Of a stretch of 64,000 bases of DNA, positions 47,083 to 58,100 are shown piece by piece (position 1 is the stretch's first letter; each line of letters begins with the position of its first letter). Below the pieces are notes generated by a model. The model did not search any database. It had not been told where the DNA came from and was given only the letters and a program-made list of their open reading frames with translations. The stretch is from Yoonia ponticola (GTDB taxonomy: Bacteria; Pseudomonadota; Alphaproteobacteria; Rhodobacterales; Rhodobacteraceae), in the NCBI RefSeq assembly GCF_014199395.1, contig NZ_JACIJM010000002.1, positions 248,001-312,000 on the forward strand. Reading direction: 5' to 3'. A program made the position numbers and the translations under genes.

Positions 47083-47790
47083 TCAAGGAGAGAATTGTGC
47101 ATATGCTGCTAGTGTACTTTCCAACATGCCCAATCCTGCGCCATTTCCAGCAATAACGCGGCTGAACACTCGTGTGTCGCGCGATTGCACATCAATCGCA
47201 TCACTCATCACCACGAGATGCAAGGGCGCGTTGAAGTCAGCAATCTGGCTGAACAGTTTCGCAGTACATGGCGAAAATAGCGGTACGATCACGGGGTTTT
47301 CGCCACGCAAAACATCAATAGCGGCCTGCGTTGGCATGACTGCAACCTGATCGTAGGCCATCACCGCTTCGCAATGTATCCCAACCGCATCAAGGCTCTC
47401 GATCACCGTCCCCGCGACATGGCGGCCGCGCACATGCACCATCCGCCCTTTGGGGGACTTCCCTGCAATCAAAGACACCAAACTGCGACTATCCCCCTTT
47501 GCAATTCGCACATCAAATCCGGCATTCATGGCTATTTTTGCAGTCTTAGACCCGACGCACCATGCAGGAATGCCCTGCAGGATACCGACGCGTCGTGCTT
47601 CGTTCACCCCATTCACCGACGTGAAAACGACATGTGCGACGTCATCGAACGCGCCCTCAACCTTCAGCGATACAATCTCGATCAACGGTGAAATCACGCA
47701 TCGCAAAGGTTCGCCATGCGCCACCTGCAATGCGGAAGCAAAAGCTGCGGCCTGCGCTTTTGGACGTGTGATCAATACACAAGCGGTCAT
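47083..47790 (-). CDS. hemD: Uroporphyrinogen-III synthase
   Basis: Cytoplasmic enzyme of 235 residues that closes hydroxymethylbilane to uroporphyrinogen III. This family has low sequence conservation; support comes from the N-terminal [13 protein letters not shown], the VVFTSVNGV strand in domain 2 and position with mitofilin and hemY, the usual alphaproteobacterial order. It is divergent from tsaD across 73 bases. Confidence 0.88.
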   Translation of the reverse strand: MTACVLITRPKAQAAAFASALQVAHGEPLRCVISPLIEIVSLKVEGAFDDVAHVVFTSVNGVNEARRVGILQGIPAWCVGSKTAKIAMNAGFDVRIAKGDSRSLVSLIAGKSPKGRMVHVRGRHVAGTVIESLDAVGIHCEAVMAYDQVAVMPTQAAIDVLRGENPVIVPLFSPCTAKLFSQIADFNAPLHLVVMSDAIDVQSRDTRVFSRVIAGNGAGLGMLESTLAAYAQFSP

Positions 47791-47863
47791 GTCAGTTCAT
47801 CCCCTCCCGTTGTTTTGCCTTAACCAGAGTGTTACCTGCAAACGGACAACAGGCAATGGGCGC

Positions 47864-48958
47864 ATGATGACAGATACTCTCACCGTTCTCGGGATCGAAA
47901 GCAGCTGCGACGATACCGCCGCCGCAGTTGTGCGCCTCAATAGCACCGCGACCGTACTGTCATCGGTAGTGTATGGTCAAACGGGGTTGCATGCCGATTT
48001 CGGTGGTGTGGTCCCCGAAATCGCAGCACGTGCGCATGCTGAAAAGCTAGATCATTGTATAGAAGAGGCTCTAACACAGGCGAAATTATCGTTAACGGAC
48101 CTCGACGGCATCGCAGTGACCGCTGGTCCGGGGTTGATCGGCGGCGTATTATCCGGCGTCATGTGCGCCAAAGGATTGTCCGCCGCGACAGGTTTGCCGT
48201 TGATCGGCGTGAACCACTTAGCAGGTCACGCTTTGACGCCCTGCCTGACCGATAACGTTGCGTTTCCGTTTTTGATGCTGCTCGTTTCCGGCGGTCATTG
48301 CCAATTTCTTATCGCCAACGGTCCTGATGATTTCAAACGCCTCGGCGGCACTATCGACGATGCACCTGGTGAAGCATTCGACAAAACCGCGCGTATTCTA
48401 GGCCTACCGCAACCCGGTGGTCCTTCTGTTGAGCAGGCTGCGAAGATTGGCGATCCCAAGCGGTTCAAGCTTCCCCGTCCGCTGCTTGATCGTCCCGGCT
48501 GTGACATGTCTTTCTCGGGGCTCAAAACTGCAATGTTGCGGGCGCGTGATGGTATCGTTTTGGAAAAACAGGGTCTAACAAAGGCGGATCAAGCCGATTT
48601 GTCCGCTGGCTTCCAAGCTGCGATCACAGATGTTCTTGTCGAAAAATCCCGTCGCGCTTTGACTGAATACCTCACCCTGCGTCCTGCCACTCCGACGCTT
48701 GCCGTTGCTGGTGGTGTCGCAGCGAACGGTCAGATCCGTGACGGACTTCAACGCCTTTGCGCCGAACTTGGCGTCGCATTCACAGCGCCACCGCTGGCGC
48801 TTTGCACCGATAACGCCGCGATGATCGCCTATGTCGGCCTGACACGCCTCGCAAACGGGGATATCGACGACCTGACACTATCCGCTCGCCCACGCTGGCC
48901 TCTCGATTCAACAGCCGCACCGATGCTAGGGTCAGGCAAAAAGGGAGCAAAAGCATGA
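47864..48958 (+). CDS. tsaD: tRNA N6-adenosine threonylcarbamoyltransferase TsaD
   Basis: Essential tRNA t6A synthesis enzyme, 364 residues. Features: [14 protein letters not shown] at the N-terminus, the metal-binding HLAGH in [20 protein letters not shown] and the ATP-site [12 protein letters not shown]. Two adjacent ATGs (47864, 47867) are possible starts, with AGGC upstream; the frame reaching back to 47450 is antisense to hemD and is not coding. It overlaps gpsA by ATGA. Confidence 0.96.
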   Translation: MMTDTLTVLGIESSCDDTAAAVVRLNSTATVLSSVVYGQTGLHADFGGVVPEIAARAHAEKLDHCIEEALTQAKLSLTDLDGIAVTAGPGLIGGVLSGVMCAKGLSAATGLPLIGVNHLAGHALTPCLTDNVAFPFLMLLVSGGHCQFLIANGPDDFKRLGGTIDDAPGEAFDKTARILGLPQPGGPSVEQAAKIGDPKRFKLPRPLLDRPGCDMSFSGLKTAMLRARDGIVLEKQGLTKADQADLSAGFQAAITDVLVEKSRRALTEYLTLRPATPTLAVAGGVAANGQIRDGLQRLCAELGVAFTAPPLALCTDNAAMIAYVGLTRLANGDIDDLTLSARPRWPLDSTAAPMLGSGKKGAKA

Positions 48959-49917
48959 GCATTGCAGTCATTGGCGCAGGTGCTTTCGGCGCGGCTCTTG
49001 CGATCACATGGGCCGAAGCGGGTCATGACGTGACGCTTTGGGGCCGCAATGCGGATACAATGAGCACGATGCAAAAGACGCGTGAAATTCCGCGCCTATC
49101 TGACGCCGTCTTACCGCAAAACATCACATGTTCCGCCAGTTTAGACACTGTTTTTGCCCACGACATCATCGCCCTCGCCCTGCCGGCACAAGCAATGCGT
49201 CCGTTTTTGGAGACCCACAAAAACGCGCTCACAGGTAAATCACTGATTGCTTGCTGCAAAGGGATCGACCTGACCACTATGACTGGCCCTGTCACAACCA
49301 TCCGTCAGATCGTGCCCAGCGCAAATGCTGCGATGTTAACCGGACCCAGCTTTGCCGCTGATATCGCAAATGGGCTGCCGACCGCGCTTACGCTTGCCAC
49401 CCCTGACGACACCATCGGCGCAAACCTGCAAAGTCTTCTCGCGACACCAACCTTGCGCGTCTATCGCACCACCGACACCATCGGCGCGGAACTGGGCGGC
49501 GCGTTGAAAAATGTCATGGCGATTGCATGCGGCGTGGCTATCGGCGCGGGACTTGGCGACAGTGCACGCGCAGCACTGATGACGCGTGGGTTTTCGGAAA
49601 TGCTGACCCTGGCCGACAGGTTGGGGGCGGATCGCGCCACGCTAGGCGGCCTGTCTGGCTTTGGCGATCTGGTGCTGACCTGCACATCCACTCAGTCACG
49701 CAATTTCCGCTTTGGGCAGTCGCTTGCAGGCGCCACGGACTTTGACAAAACAACGACGGTTGAAGGCGCTGCGACAGCGAAATCAGTCACTAAGTTGGCT
49801 AAAACGCTTGATCTTGACCTGCCAATCTGCACGGTTGTCGCTGATCTTATCGATGAAAAAACCGACGTTTCCGGTGCGCTTGAGGCGCTCATGGCACGTC
49901 CCTTAAAGGAAGAATGA
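48955..49917 (+). CDS. gpsA: Glycerol-3-phosphate dehydrogenase [NAD(P)+]
   Basis: Makes sn-glycerol-3-phosphate from dihydroxyacetone phosphate for phospholipid synthesis, 320 residues. The Rossmann motif is GAGAFGAAL at the N-terminus. The catalytic lysine lies in [22 protein letters not shown] is a further family signature. Start and stop overlap tsaD and the YciI-like gene by ATGA, so the run is translationally coupled. Confidence 0.96.
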   Translation: MSIAVIGAGAFGAALAITWAEAGHDVTLWGRNADTMSTMQKTREIPRLSDAVLPQNITCSASLDTVFAHDIIALALPAQAMRPFLETHKNALTGKSLIACCKGIDLTTMTGPVTTIRQIVPSANAAMLTGPSFAADIANGLPTALTLATPDDTIGANLQSLLATPTLRVYRTTDTIGAELGGALKNVMAIACGVAIGAGLGDSARAALMTRGFSEMLTLADRLGADRATLGGLSGFGDLVLTCTSTQSRNFRFGQSLAGATDFDKTTTVEGAATAKSVTKLAKTLDLDLPICTVVADLIDEKTDVSGALEALMARPLKEE

Positions 49918-50192
49918 ACATGCTTGTAGCTCTCATGGCACGTGACAAATCCGGCGCATTACAAACGCGACTTGATAATCGTGACGCGCATCTGGCCCAT
50001 CTGAAATCGTCTGGTATCGTTGAAATGGCTGGGCCTTTATTGGACGCAGACGGCGGCATGTGTGGGTCGTTGATCGTGCTGAACGTCGAAAACATGGGAC
50101 AAGCGCAGGCTTTTGTTGAGGCCGATCCATACGGCAAAGCAGGCCTGTTCGACAACGTCACTTTGGATGCGTGGAACAAGGTGCTCGGCTAA
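49914..50192 (+). CDS. YciI family protein
   Basis: A 92-residue dimeric alpha-beta protein of the YciI/YCII family (LVALMARDKSGALQTRL, RDAHLAHL, AGPLLD, GSLIVLN). The conserved His and Asp of the family are visible as H31 and D30-type residues in RDAHLAHL. Cellular role of the family is unclear. It overlaps gpsA by 4 bases and the EVE gene by 1. Confidence 0.9.
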   Translation: MNMLVALMARDKSGALQTRLDNRDAHLAHLKSSGIVEMAGPLLDADGGMCGSLIVLNVENMGQAQAFVEADPYGKAGLFDNVTLDAWNKVLG

Positions 50193-50617
50193 TGGCCTAC
50201 TGGCTTTTCAAATCGGAACCTGAAGTTTTTGGGTGGGATGACCTCATCGCCAAAGGCGACGCTGGCGAAGAATGGGACGGCGTACGCAACTACCAAGCGC
50301 GCAACAACATGCGGTCAATGGCCGTTGGCGACCGTGGCTTTTTCTACCATTCACGATCGGGTCTCGAAATTGTCGGCATCGTCGAAGTTTGCGCCGCAGC
50401 ACATCAAGACAGCACTACAGACGATGATCGCTGGGACTGCGTAGATGTGCGAGCGGTCAAACCATTCGCACAGCCTGTGACATTAAAAGCGATCAAAGCT
50501 GACCCGCGACTGGCAGAGATGTCATTGGTTAAAAGCATGCGGCTTTCGGTGCAGCCCGTCACAGACGCCGAATGGGCAATTGTCTGCGAACTAGGCGCGA
50601 CAGATCCGAGTGTCTAA
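50192..50617 (+). CDS. EVE domain protein
   Basis: A 141-residue protein of the EVE (thymocyte nuclear protein 1) family: MAYWLFKSEPEVF, then WDGVRNYQARNNMRSM and GDRGFFYHS. EVE domains are PUA-like and read modified bases in nucleic acids. The start overlaps the YciI stop as TAATG, and a terminator follows, so this closes the tsaD-gpsA operon. Confidence 0.92.
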   Translation: MAYWLFKSEPEVFGWDDLIAKGDAGEEWDGVRNYQARNNMRSMAVGDRGFFYHSRSGLEIVGIVEVCAAAHQDSTTDDDRWDCVDVRAVKPFAQPVTLKAIKADPRLAEMSLVKSMRLSVQPVTDAEWAIVCELGATDPSV

Positions 50618-50639
50618 GCTTCGGTATGAATAGGAAAAG

Positions 50640-50665
50640 CCCGCCGTGAACACGGCGGGTTTTTC
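50640..50665 (+). terminator. Terminator of the tsaD-gpsA operon
   Basis: CCCGCCGTG (50640-50648) pairs with CACGGCGGG (50651-50659), followed by TTTTTC. It lies between convergent genes. On the minus side the stem is followed by a short CTTTTCC, so it can also serve DUF2853. Confidence 0.88.
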
Positions 50666-50683
50666 AAATCTTAAACGGTCAAA

Positions 50684-51025
50684 TTAGCCGTAAATAGCTT
50701 CTTTTCCAAAATGTTTGGTCAGCATGTAGTAAACAACCGCACGGTATTTGTTGCGCTCTGATTTGCCGTAAACTTCGATTACGGAATTGATCGCCTCCAT
50801 CAATTCCGGACCATCTGCTAGGCCCAATTTCTTGATAAGAAAGTTGTTTTTGACGGTTTCAAGCTCTGCCGTCTGACTGCCTGCAACGGTCGATGCATCG
50901 GCGTTGTAGATCGAAGGACCGCAACCAATCGTGACCTTTGTAAGCAAATCCATGTCCGGAGTCATGTTGCATTTGCCTTTAAGGTCTTCCGCGTATTTCG
51001 CGATCCAATCGTCTCTCTTACCCAT
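50684..51025 (-). CDS. DUF2853 family protein
   Basis: A 113-residue soluble helical protein (MGKRDDWIAKYAEDL, LIKKLGLADGP, RNKYRAVVYYMLTKHFG) of the DUF2853 type, whose function is unknown. GAGGG precedes the ATG at 51025. The open frame continues to 51283, but that part is the complement of non-coding sequence and the 3' end of the extensin-like gene. It has its own small transcript ending at the shared terminator. Confidence 0.88.
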   Translation of the reverse strand: MGKRDDWIAKYAEDLKGKCNMTPDMDLLTKVTIGCGPSIYNADASTVAGSQTAELETVKNNFLIKKLGLADGPELMEAINSVIEVYGKSERNKYRAVVYYMLTKHFGKEAIYG

Positions 51026-51137
51026 TGTGTCATCCCTCGTTGTAGATCTGGCCGTTGTTGACCGTATTGCGGGTACGTTAGTCTGTTGGTTCGCGCTGCG
51101 TAAAGCAAAAATGAAGGGGAAACTTTGGCTCGGCGGA

Positions 51138-51881
51138 TCAGCGACACAGCCCCCAGCCGTTTGATTGCAGGTGAAAATGGTCAGCGTGTAGACTGTTATA
51201 GTCGGGTGAAAGCGTGACGCGGAACCATTCGCAGGCGCTATCACGGGCGCGACGAAGGAATGCGGCCTTGGGACCGCCATCATCCCAATCTTTAATCAGG
51301 CGCAAGTCCGTCCCGTCGCTTAAACGAAAGCCCGAAATATCAATTGCATCTGCGGTTGCATGTTTGCTCCAACGTTCAGCTGATCCCCTGATCCGGCGGC
51401 AATTGTAGCTGCCTATATGGTCAATCTGCGTGATGTTCGCACCAAGCTGCTCAAGCGCCGCAGGTTGCAGCGCGTGATGTTCCCACATCGCCAGTCGCAC
51501 AGCGATTGCGCAACGGGTTTCAATCGGCGCAAGTGCCGCATCACCAACGCCGCGCAAATCGACACGACCTTTAATGTGACAGGTTTCGGATGTTTCAAGG
51601 TCATTCATGCGGGTGAAATTTGCTGTGGTTTCTAGAACTGCCAAACAGCTTTGCGTCGAGGCAAGTGCGCGTTCCAATTTCCACGCGGTCAATGGTGTCA
51701 CCGGATCAGTGATTTCTAGCGGTTTAGTCGGATTCCACTCACGCGGGAGCGGGCTATCAGGGTGATAAATCGCCTGATATCCGCCCCAAATCAAACCGAT
51801 CAACGTACATAAAAACACCGCCCGCCCCAAACGGGATGGACGGCGTTTTATCGGTTCTGGTCGTTGGTGAGGTTTCACCAT
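51138..51881 (-). CDS. Extensin-like family protein, peptidase M15-like residues
   Basis: A 247-residue protein with an N-terminal signal anchor (about 17-38, VFLCTLIGLIWGGYQAIY). The C-terminal extensin-like domain has four or more cysteines (ATQSCLAV, ETCHIKG, YNCRR, SACEWF, GLCR). SKHATADAIDIS and LHADHFHL reproduce the zinc-ligand spacing of M15 D-Ala-D-Ala peptidases, so a periplasmic cell-wall role is likely. It starts 6 bases after ahcY, suggesting co-transcription. Confidence 0.88.
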   Translation of the reverse strand: MVKPHQRPEPIKRRPSRLGRAVFLCTLIGLIWGGYQAIYHPDSPLPREWNPTKPLEITDPVTPLTAWKLERALASTQSCLAVLETTANFTRMNDLETSETCHIKGRVDLRGVGDAALAPIETRCAIAVRLAMWEHHALQPAALEQLGANITQIDHIGSYNCRRIRGSAERWSKHATADAIDISGFRLSDGTDLRLIKDWDDGGPKAAFLRRARDSACEWFRVTLSPDYNSLHADHFHLQSNGWGLCR

Positions 51882-51887
51882 ACCACC

Positions 51888-53279
51888 TTAGTAGCGGTAA
51901 TGCTCTGGCTTGAACGGACCCTCGGGTTTCACGCCGATGTATGCCGCTTGCTCTGCATTCAGCGCGGACAGGCGTACACCGATCCGGTCGAGGTGTAGAC
52001 GCGCAACTTTTTCATCCAGATGCTTTGGCAAGATGTAGACGCCCGGCGCATATTCCGCAGTTTTCGTCCACAGCTCGATCTGCGCCAACACTTGGTTGGT
52101 GAAAGATGCAGACATCACGAAGGATGGATGACCAGTGGCATTACCAAGGTTCAAAAGGCGACCTTCTGACAACAAAATCAAACGATGACCATTTGGCATC
52201 TCGATCATGTCGACCTGCTCTTTGATGTTCGTCCACTTGTGGTTTTTCAACGCAGCAACTTGGATTTCGTTGTCAAAGTGGCCAATGTTGCCGACAATCG
52301 CCATGTCTTTCATCAGGCGCATATGCTCGATGCGAATGACGTCTTTATTGCCTGTTGTTGTGATGAAAATATCAGCAGTTTCAACGGCATCTTCAAGACG
52401 GACAACCTCGTAGCCGTCCATCGCAGCTTGCAACGCACAGATCGGATCGACCTCTGTCACCTTCACGCGCGCACCAGCACCGGACAGTGATGCGGCTGAC
52501 CCTTTGCCCACATCGCCGTAGCCCATCACAACAGCGACCTTGCCAGCCATCATCGTGTCAGTGGCGCGGCGGATGCCGTCAACGAGGCTTTCTTTGCAGC
52601 CGTATTTGTTGTCGAATTTCGACTTGGTGACGGAGTCGTTTACGTTAATCGCAGGGAACGGCAGTTGACCATCGCGCTGCAATTCATACAGACGGTGCAC
52701 CCCAGTTGTGGTTTCTTCGGACACACCAAGGATCGCGTCGCGTGTTTTCGTGAAGAAGCCGGGCGTTTCCGCCATCCGCTTTTTGATCTGCGCGAAAATC
52801 GCTTCTTCTTCTTCGGATGTCGGAACTTCGATCAAGCCAGTTTCGCCAGCCTCAACACGCGCGCCCAGCAGCACGTACAAAGTCGCGTCGCCGCCGTCAT
52901 CCAAGATCAAGTTCGCGCCTTCAGGGAACATGAACGACCGGTCTAGGTAGTCCCAATGTTCGACCAATGATTGACCTTTGATCGCAAAAACAGGCACGCC
53001 GGATTCAGCGATTGCCGCCGCCGCGTGGTCTTGGGTCGAGAAGATATTGCAAGACGCCCAGCGCACATCCGCACCCAACGCAACGAGTGTTTCAATCAAA
53101 ACAGCGGTCTGAATAGTCATGTGCAACGAACCAACGATCCGCGCACCTTTCAGAGGTTTGCTTTCGCCGTATTCTTCGCGCAACGCCATCAGACCTGGCA
53201 TTTCAGTTTCAGCGATATCCAACTCTTTGCGGCCAAAACCAGCAAGAGCGATGTCTTTAACAATGTAGTCTTCGGCCAT
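51888..53279 (-). CDS. ahcY: Adenosylhomocysteinase
   Basis: NAD-dependent hydrolase of S-adenosylhomocysteine, 463 residues. The NAD-binding motif is [13 protein letters not shown]. Catalytic His and Cys regions are visible (LHMTIQ, and [12 protein letters not shown]), and the C-terminus ends in KPEHYRY, the family hallmark. GGAGG lies 7 bases before the ATG at 53279. The leader contains a 7-base-stem hairpin (see separate entry). Confidence 0.97.
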   Translation of the reverse strand: MAEDYIVKDIALAGFGRKELDIAETEMPGLMALREEYGESKPLKGARIVGSLHMTIQTAVLIETLVALGADVRWASCNIFSTQDHAAAAIAESGVPVFAIKGQSLVEHWDYLDRSFMFPEGANLILDDGGDATLYVLLGARVEAGETGLIEVPTSEEEEAIFAQIKKRMAETPGFFTKTRDAILGVSEETTTGVHRLYELQRDGQLPFPAINVNDSVTKSKFDNKYGCKESLVDGIRRATDTMMAGKVAVVMGYGDVGKGSAASLSGAGARVKVTEVDPICALQAAMDGYEVVRLEDAVETADIFITTTGNKDVIRIEHMRLMKDMAIVGNIGHFDNEIQVAALKNHKWTNIKEQVDMIEMPNGHRLILLSEGRLLNLGNATGHPSFVMSASFTNQVLAQIELWTKTAEYAPGVYILPKHLDEKVARLHLDRIGVRLSALNAEQAAYIGVKPEGPFKPEHYRY

Positions 53280-53329
53280 GAAAGCCTCCAAATTGGTTAT
53301 AATGTTGGACATCACCTAGCATTCGACAT

Positions 53330-53358
53330 GGCCTGTCGCAACTCGCACAACACAGGCC
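53330..53358 (-). promoter_or_regulatory. Hairpin in the ahcY leader
   Basis: GGCCTGT (53330-53336) and ACAGGCC (53352-53358) form a 7-base perfect stem with a 15-base loop, 51 bases before the ahcY start. It does not match the SAH riboswitch core, so I call it only a possible leader structure. Confidence 0.3.
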
Positions 53359-53456
53359 GTATCGGGAACTTTGTGGCGCGATCCCCATGGAGACCGGGAA
53401 TTCCTAACTTAGATCTAGGATTATGGCGCTAAATTGGTGATGAATCGAATTGTTAT

Positions 53457-53480
53457 GTGTGAATATCCGCCTATTCACAC
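53457..53480. other. Inverted repeat at the glycosyltransferase stop codon
   Basis: A perfect 9-base inverted repeat (53457-53465 and 53472-53480) with a 6-base loop spans the stop codon of the polytopic glycosyltransferase. No T-run follows in the minus direction, so a terminator is possible but weak. Confidence 0.35.
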
Positions 53481-55078
53481 GTCCGCTGATAATAGGTAAA
53501 TGTGACATGGCCTGCCGTTGGCCGAAATTTTGCAAGATCGGCCGGAATAGGCAAGGTCGCCGTTGCCACAGCATAGCAGGCGCTAAACCCCTCGAGGTCG
53601 CGAAGTTCTAGCCCTGTCAAAAACCATTTGTCTGCATCGGCGACGTTGATCCCTTCGGACCCACCAAGGATCAAATAATCAGGCGCAAGCGACAACACAT
53701 AGGCCCCGTCGCCCTTCCCATGGCCCGGCATCGACTGACGGCGTGCTAGGATGGGGACATCCGCGCGCATAGCAATTGTCCTGTCATTTAGGCCAAGCAT
53801 GTCGATGTAGATGTGGGACGGCGCATGGAACGGTGTCGATCCAGCCGTGTTAAGCCCTACCGTCGATCCAGCTGGCCAATTTGCTGCGATGTAGCGGCCA
53901 ACGATGGTCCCATTAAACGCGGCCCAATCCATGCGGTATGATCGAGCCGTCAACGCCGCTACAATCATAATAAATAGCAAGGCCACTAGACCAATGCGTG
54001 CGGGTATCGGACGTAGACTACCCCACAAAGCGACGACCAGCAGTGCAAATGGTCCCGATATGGGCAAGAGAACACGTGCCGCCGCCATATGATCCCCGCC
54101 TGACCAAATGACGTAGCCCACAAACGCGCCGCACACGATCAACAATACAATGGCAACGCGGTTCAAACGCCCCCACACCAAAGTGGCGACAAGTGCAATT
54201 GCGCTACACGTCATGACTGGCAGATAAAGCAACGCAGATCGCAACAGGTAATCACCCACGCGTTCGAGGCGCAGGGCCAAGTCCAATCCAACCTTTGCAT
54301 GAAATGTATTTGGCAATATGTCGCCATAATACGACACGCGCCATCCAAGATGGATCATAAAGACCACGAAAGGGATACCTGCCACGATGACGGCGCAGGT
54401 CAGTCGGTGCTTCCACCCAAAAGGCCCGGCGATCAGGAGCGCAAAAAACGTCGCCGCCACGATAATCACACCATCGGGACGGGTCAAAACGGCAAAGGCA
54501 AAGGCTATTCCTGCGCAAAAAAGGGTCCAGTAGGGCAGCGGGTTGGGCGCTTGGGTGACAAGCGCGCGGACCACAAAAGCCATCGCGCCAGCGACAAAGG
54601 CCGCGGCAAGCGGTGCTTCTAACCCACCTAACACCCAAACCGACAACGAGACATTCCCTAGGATCATCGCGACACCAAGCGCTGCTGCCTCTGACCGATG
54701 CGGATACATCGCGCGCGCGCCCAAAAAGACGGCCCACACGAGCAAAATGACCGCGAAAATATTGATCAACCGGACCGCAACAACCGGATCAATTCCCGCC
54801 TTCAGCAAGGCAGACGTAATCATAACATAAAGAAAGTTGGTGTAGCCTTCGACGCGGTCCCCCAAATTCCAAGACAGGTCGCCGGCATCTGCAAAATTTT
54901 GGGCGTAGCGGAGTGAAATAAACGCGTCGTCATGAAGGAAAAATCGGTTTCGCCATAGGTTGATGGCAAAAAGAACCAATCCGATCGCCAAAACAACGGG
55001 CGTGGCATAGCGCGAAGGTAAGGCTGGCGATTCAACACCCTCGCTACCATCTGGGGGGACCTGCGTCGTATGAGGCAT
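53471..55078 (-). CDS. Polytopic membrane glycosyltransferase, AftB/GT39-like
   Basis: A 535-residue inner-membrane protein with about 10 hydrophobic helices. After the first helix comes HDDAFISLRYAQNFA and RVEGYTNFLYVM. The DD pair and the VEGYTN motif are typical of GT-C enzymes related to mycobacterial AftB (arabinofuranosyltransferase) and ArnT. The last about 160 residues are a soluble periplasmic domain. It likely transfers a sugar from a polyprenyl-phosphate donor onto a glycan or protein in the periplasm. It sits 96 bases from the stop codon of the giant LamG protein on the same strand. The sugar is inferred, not seen. Confidence 0.82.
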   Translation of the reverse strand: MPHTTQVPPDGSEGVESPALPSRYATPVVLAIGLVLFAINLWRNRFFLHDDAFISLRYAQNFADAGDLSWNLGDRVEGYTNFLYVMITSALLKAGIDPVVAVRLINIFAVILLVWAVFLGARAMYPHRSEAAALGVAMILGNVSLSVWVLGGLEAPLAAAFVAGAMAFVVRALVTQAPNPLPYWTLFCAGIAFAFAVLTRPDGVIIVAATFFALLIAGPFGWKHRLTCAVIVAGIPFVVFMIHLGWRVSYYGDILPNTFHAKVGLDLALRLERVGDYLLRSALLYLPVMTCSAIALVATLVWGRLNRVAIVLLIVCGAFVGYVIWSGGDHMAAARVLLPISGPFALLVVALWGSLRPIPARIGLVALLFIMIVAALTARSYRMDWAAFNGTIVGRYIAANWPAGSTVGLNTAGSTPFHAPSHIYIDMLGLNDRTIAMRADVPILARRQSMPGHGKGDGAYVLSLAPDYLILGGSEGINVADADKWFLTGLELRDLEGFSACYAVATATLPIPADLAKFRPTAGHVTFTYYQRTCE

Positions 55079-55174
55079 ATGTAGGTTAACTCACTAATAT
55101 TGCAGTAAAATGCATTTCTTTCGAATTAAGGTACACAGGGCGGGACACCTATGAACGCGCCCTACCCTGCGTGT

Positions 55175-58100
55175 TTAAGCGATGATGAAGACATCCGTCT
55201 CCGACCATTCGACACCCGAGATTGATGCATAATCCAGCGCGCCAACACCTTCAGCATTCCCAGTGGAATCGATAATATCGAAGGCATCATCAAACTGATA
55301 ATAGCGCAGTAAATCTGCTTCGGTTGGGTCAATGGTCATGTTAAAATTGCTTGCGATCTCGGACGCTGTGCGCGCATCATCCCAGATACGCAGCTCGTCC
55401 AGCTTCCCACCAAACGCTTTGTTTTCGCGCACATTCGCGGCAATGTCGTCGATCAGAAGGTCGGACGCCAAGTCATTTGTTGCAGTCGCATCCAAAACAC
55501 CATTCACAAAGATCGAGAAATCATCGCCATCCCGAACCAACGCAAAATGATTCCAGACGTCATCGGCCAACACAGTGGTATTTGAAACGATCACATCCGT
55601 CGAAATAGTTGATTCCGTGGAGTAGAGCCGTAACCGACCCGCGTGGAAGTTCAGATCGTTGCCTAAGATCCCGTCTGTCGCCGGATCATCGCCCGACGCG
55701 CTGTCATGTTGGCCGCCCTTAAAGATGGAATCGTATTTGTTGACGTTGCTGCCAGTTTCCAGTGCGGCCCAGAATTCGACGGTGTAATCACCTGTGACGA
55801 CAAGATCTTGAACGTCGACGCCCGAACCATTGTTTTGGCTCAGAAGCGATCCGGCATTACCGCCACCCGAGCCGCCACCAGAAGCCACATTGATCGTCGC
55901 TGTCGCGACGTTAGACCATTTTCCGTCGTTGTCCTGCACGCGATAGGTGAAACTATCAGAACCCTCAAACAGTGGGTCTGTTGGCACATATTCCGCGTGA
56001 CCGTAGTGGCCCGCAGGCAAGCCACGGTCGATCAGTTCTTGCTCCGTGTCCATAATCTCGACCGTGCCAAAACTAGGTCCGCTCACAATCTCAACGGCTT
56101 GCATGTTTAGCATACCATCCGAATCAGTATCATTGTCCAAGATATGCAAGTGGTTCGTGACCGGATCAAAACCGGTGGTCAGGTCAAACGTATCGTCCAC
56201 TGCTACCGGCGCGACATTGCCCACATCAATGTCCGCAGTGGCAAATGTCGTCGCCGCGCCAAGCTCATCTGTCACCGTCAACGTCACCGTGAACAGCCCA
56301 TCCGTGGTGTAGGTGTGTGACGGTGCCACATCAGCTGACGTGGCACCATCGCCAAAGTCCCACGCATAGGTCAGCGCGTGATCTTCCGCGTCGGTCACAT
56401 CGGAGGCAAAAGTAACCGTGTAGGGCAGAATGTTCGATGTGTTCTCGCCCGGATCAAGCACAATACCCGTGCCGCTAGGTGCGGTGTTGGGCGGTCCCGC
56501 ATTCCCATTCGCGATAATTAGGGAGATGGCAGCGCTGTCGGTGTCAGTCCCGTCGCCAATCACATATTCAATTGAGACGGTAACGCTGTCCCCAACGGCT
56601 AACGAAGCAAATTCAAAATCGCGGTCTTTGAATTCAACCGTTCCATCATCGCCAATACGGAAAATACCACCGCCGTCGGACCAGACTTTTAACCGTCCAG
56701 ATGAATCAAAGGTGCTGTTGGTGTCGCTTGCACCGTTGGCTTTGAAGCCTGCAAGTTCAATCAGATTGAACCCGGCGCCAGCGTCCGTGTCATTCGCAAA
56801 AATATTGTAAGGTAAAGTGATCCAATCGCCAGACGCTATGCCTGCGAGGTCAATACTGCCAAGATCATCGACGGCATCCAGTACAAGCGGGGGTGTCGTG
56901 GCCACATTGATCGTCGCTGTCGCGATGTTCGACCATTTTCCTTCATTGTCCTGCACGCGGTAGGTGAAACTATCAAAGCCCTCAAATTGTGGGTCGGTTG
57001 GCACATATTCCGCGTGACCGTAGTGGCCAACAGGCAAGCCACGGTCGATCAATTCTTGCTCTGTGTCCATAATCTCGACCGTGCCAAAGCTAGGTCCACT
57101 CACGATTTCAACAGCTTGCATGTTTAGCATACCATCCGGATCAGTATCATTGTCTAAGATATGCAAGTGGTTCGTGACCGGGTCGAAACCGGTGGTCAGG
57201 TCGAACGTATCGTCCACTGCTACCGGCGCGACATTGCCCACGTCGATGTCCGCAGTGGCGTATGTCGTCGCCGCGCCAAGCTCATCTGTCACCGTCAACG
57301 TCACCGTGAAAAGCCCGTCGGTAATGTAGGTGTGTGACGGGGCCGTGTCAGTTGACGTCACCCCATCGCCAAAGTCCCACGCATAGGTCAGCGCGTGATC
57401 TTCCGCGTCGGTCACATCCGACGCAAAAGTTACCGTGTAGGGCAGGATATTTGATGTGTTCTCGCCCGGATCAAGGACAATACCCGTGCCGCTAGGTGCG
57501 GTGTTGGGCGTACCTTCCCCTTGGACCGTTAGGCTGACGGACGCAGTATCAGTATCGTCGCCATCTGCCATATCGTAAGTCACTGATGTTGTGCGGATCT
57601 CACCCGCGGATAGGGTTGCAAACTCCAGATCTCTATCGCGAAATTCGATGGTGCCGTCAGGATAGATCCGGAATTGCCCGCCGTTATCGCCCCAAACCCA
57701 ACCAAACCGGCCCGACGCGTCAATCAAATTATCCGTCTTGGGCGCCCCCGTGATCTTGAATCCATTGAGTGCGACAACTGAAAACGGATCGCCTGTCGGG
57801 TTGGTGTCATTCGCCAGCGCGTTACCGATCATTGTAATCGTGTTACCGCCCAAACTGCTGACAGCCAAGGTGATATCATCGTCATTCGCATCAACAGGGC
57901 CGACAACAGCACCTTGTGCGTAGACAGGTCGCAGAACAGAATCGATTTCGGGTGTCACGAAGGTACGCTGTGTTGTTGTGATGTTTGGATCGTCTTCCCA
58001 GTGCGAGAAATTCCATTCGAACCCGTCTGCCACGTAAGTGCTTTGTACAACGACATCATGGTGGAATCCGATGACGTTGTCGCGCACCTGATCGCCCGTG

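Noticed and set aside
53280..53470. SAH riboswitch before ahcY
   Set aside because: The conserved core sequence is not visible; only a simple hairpin is present.
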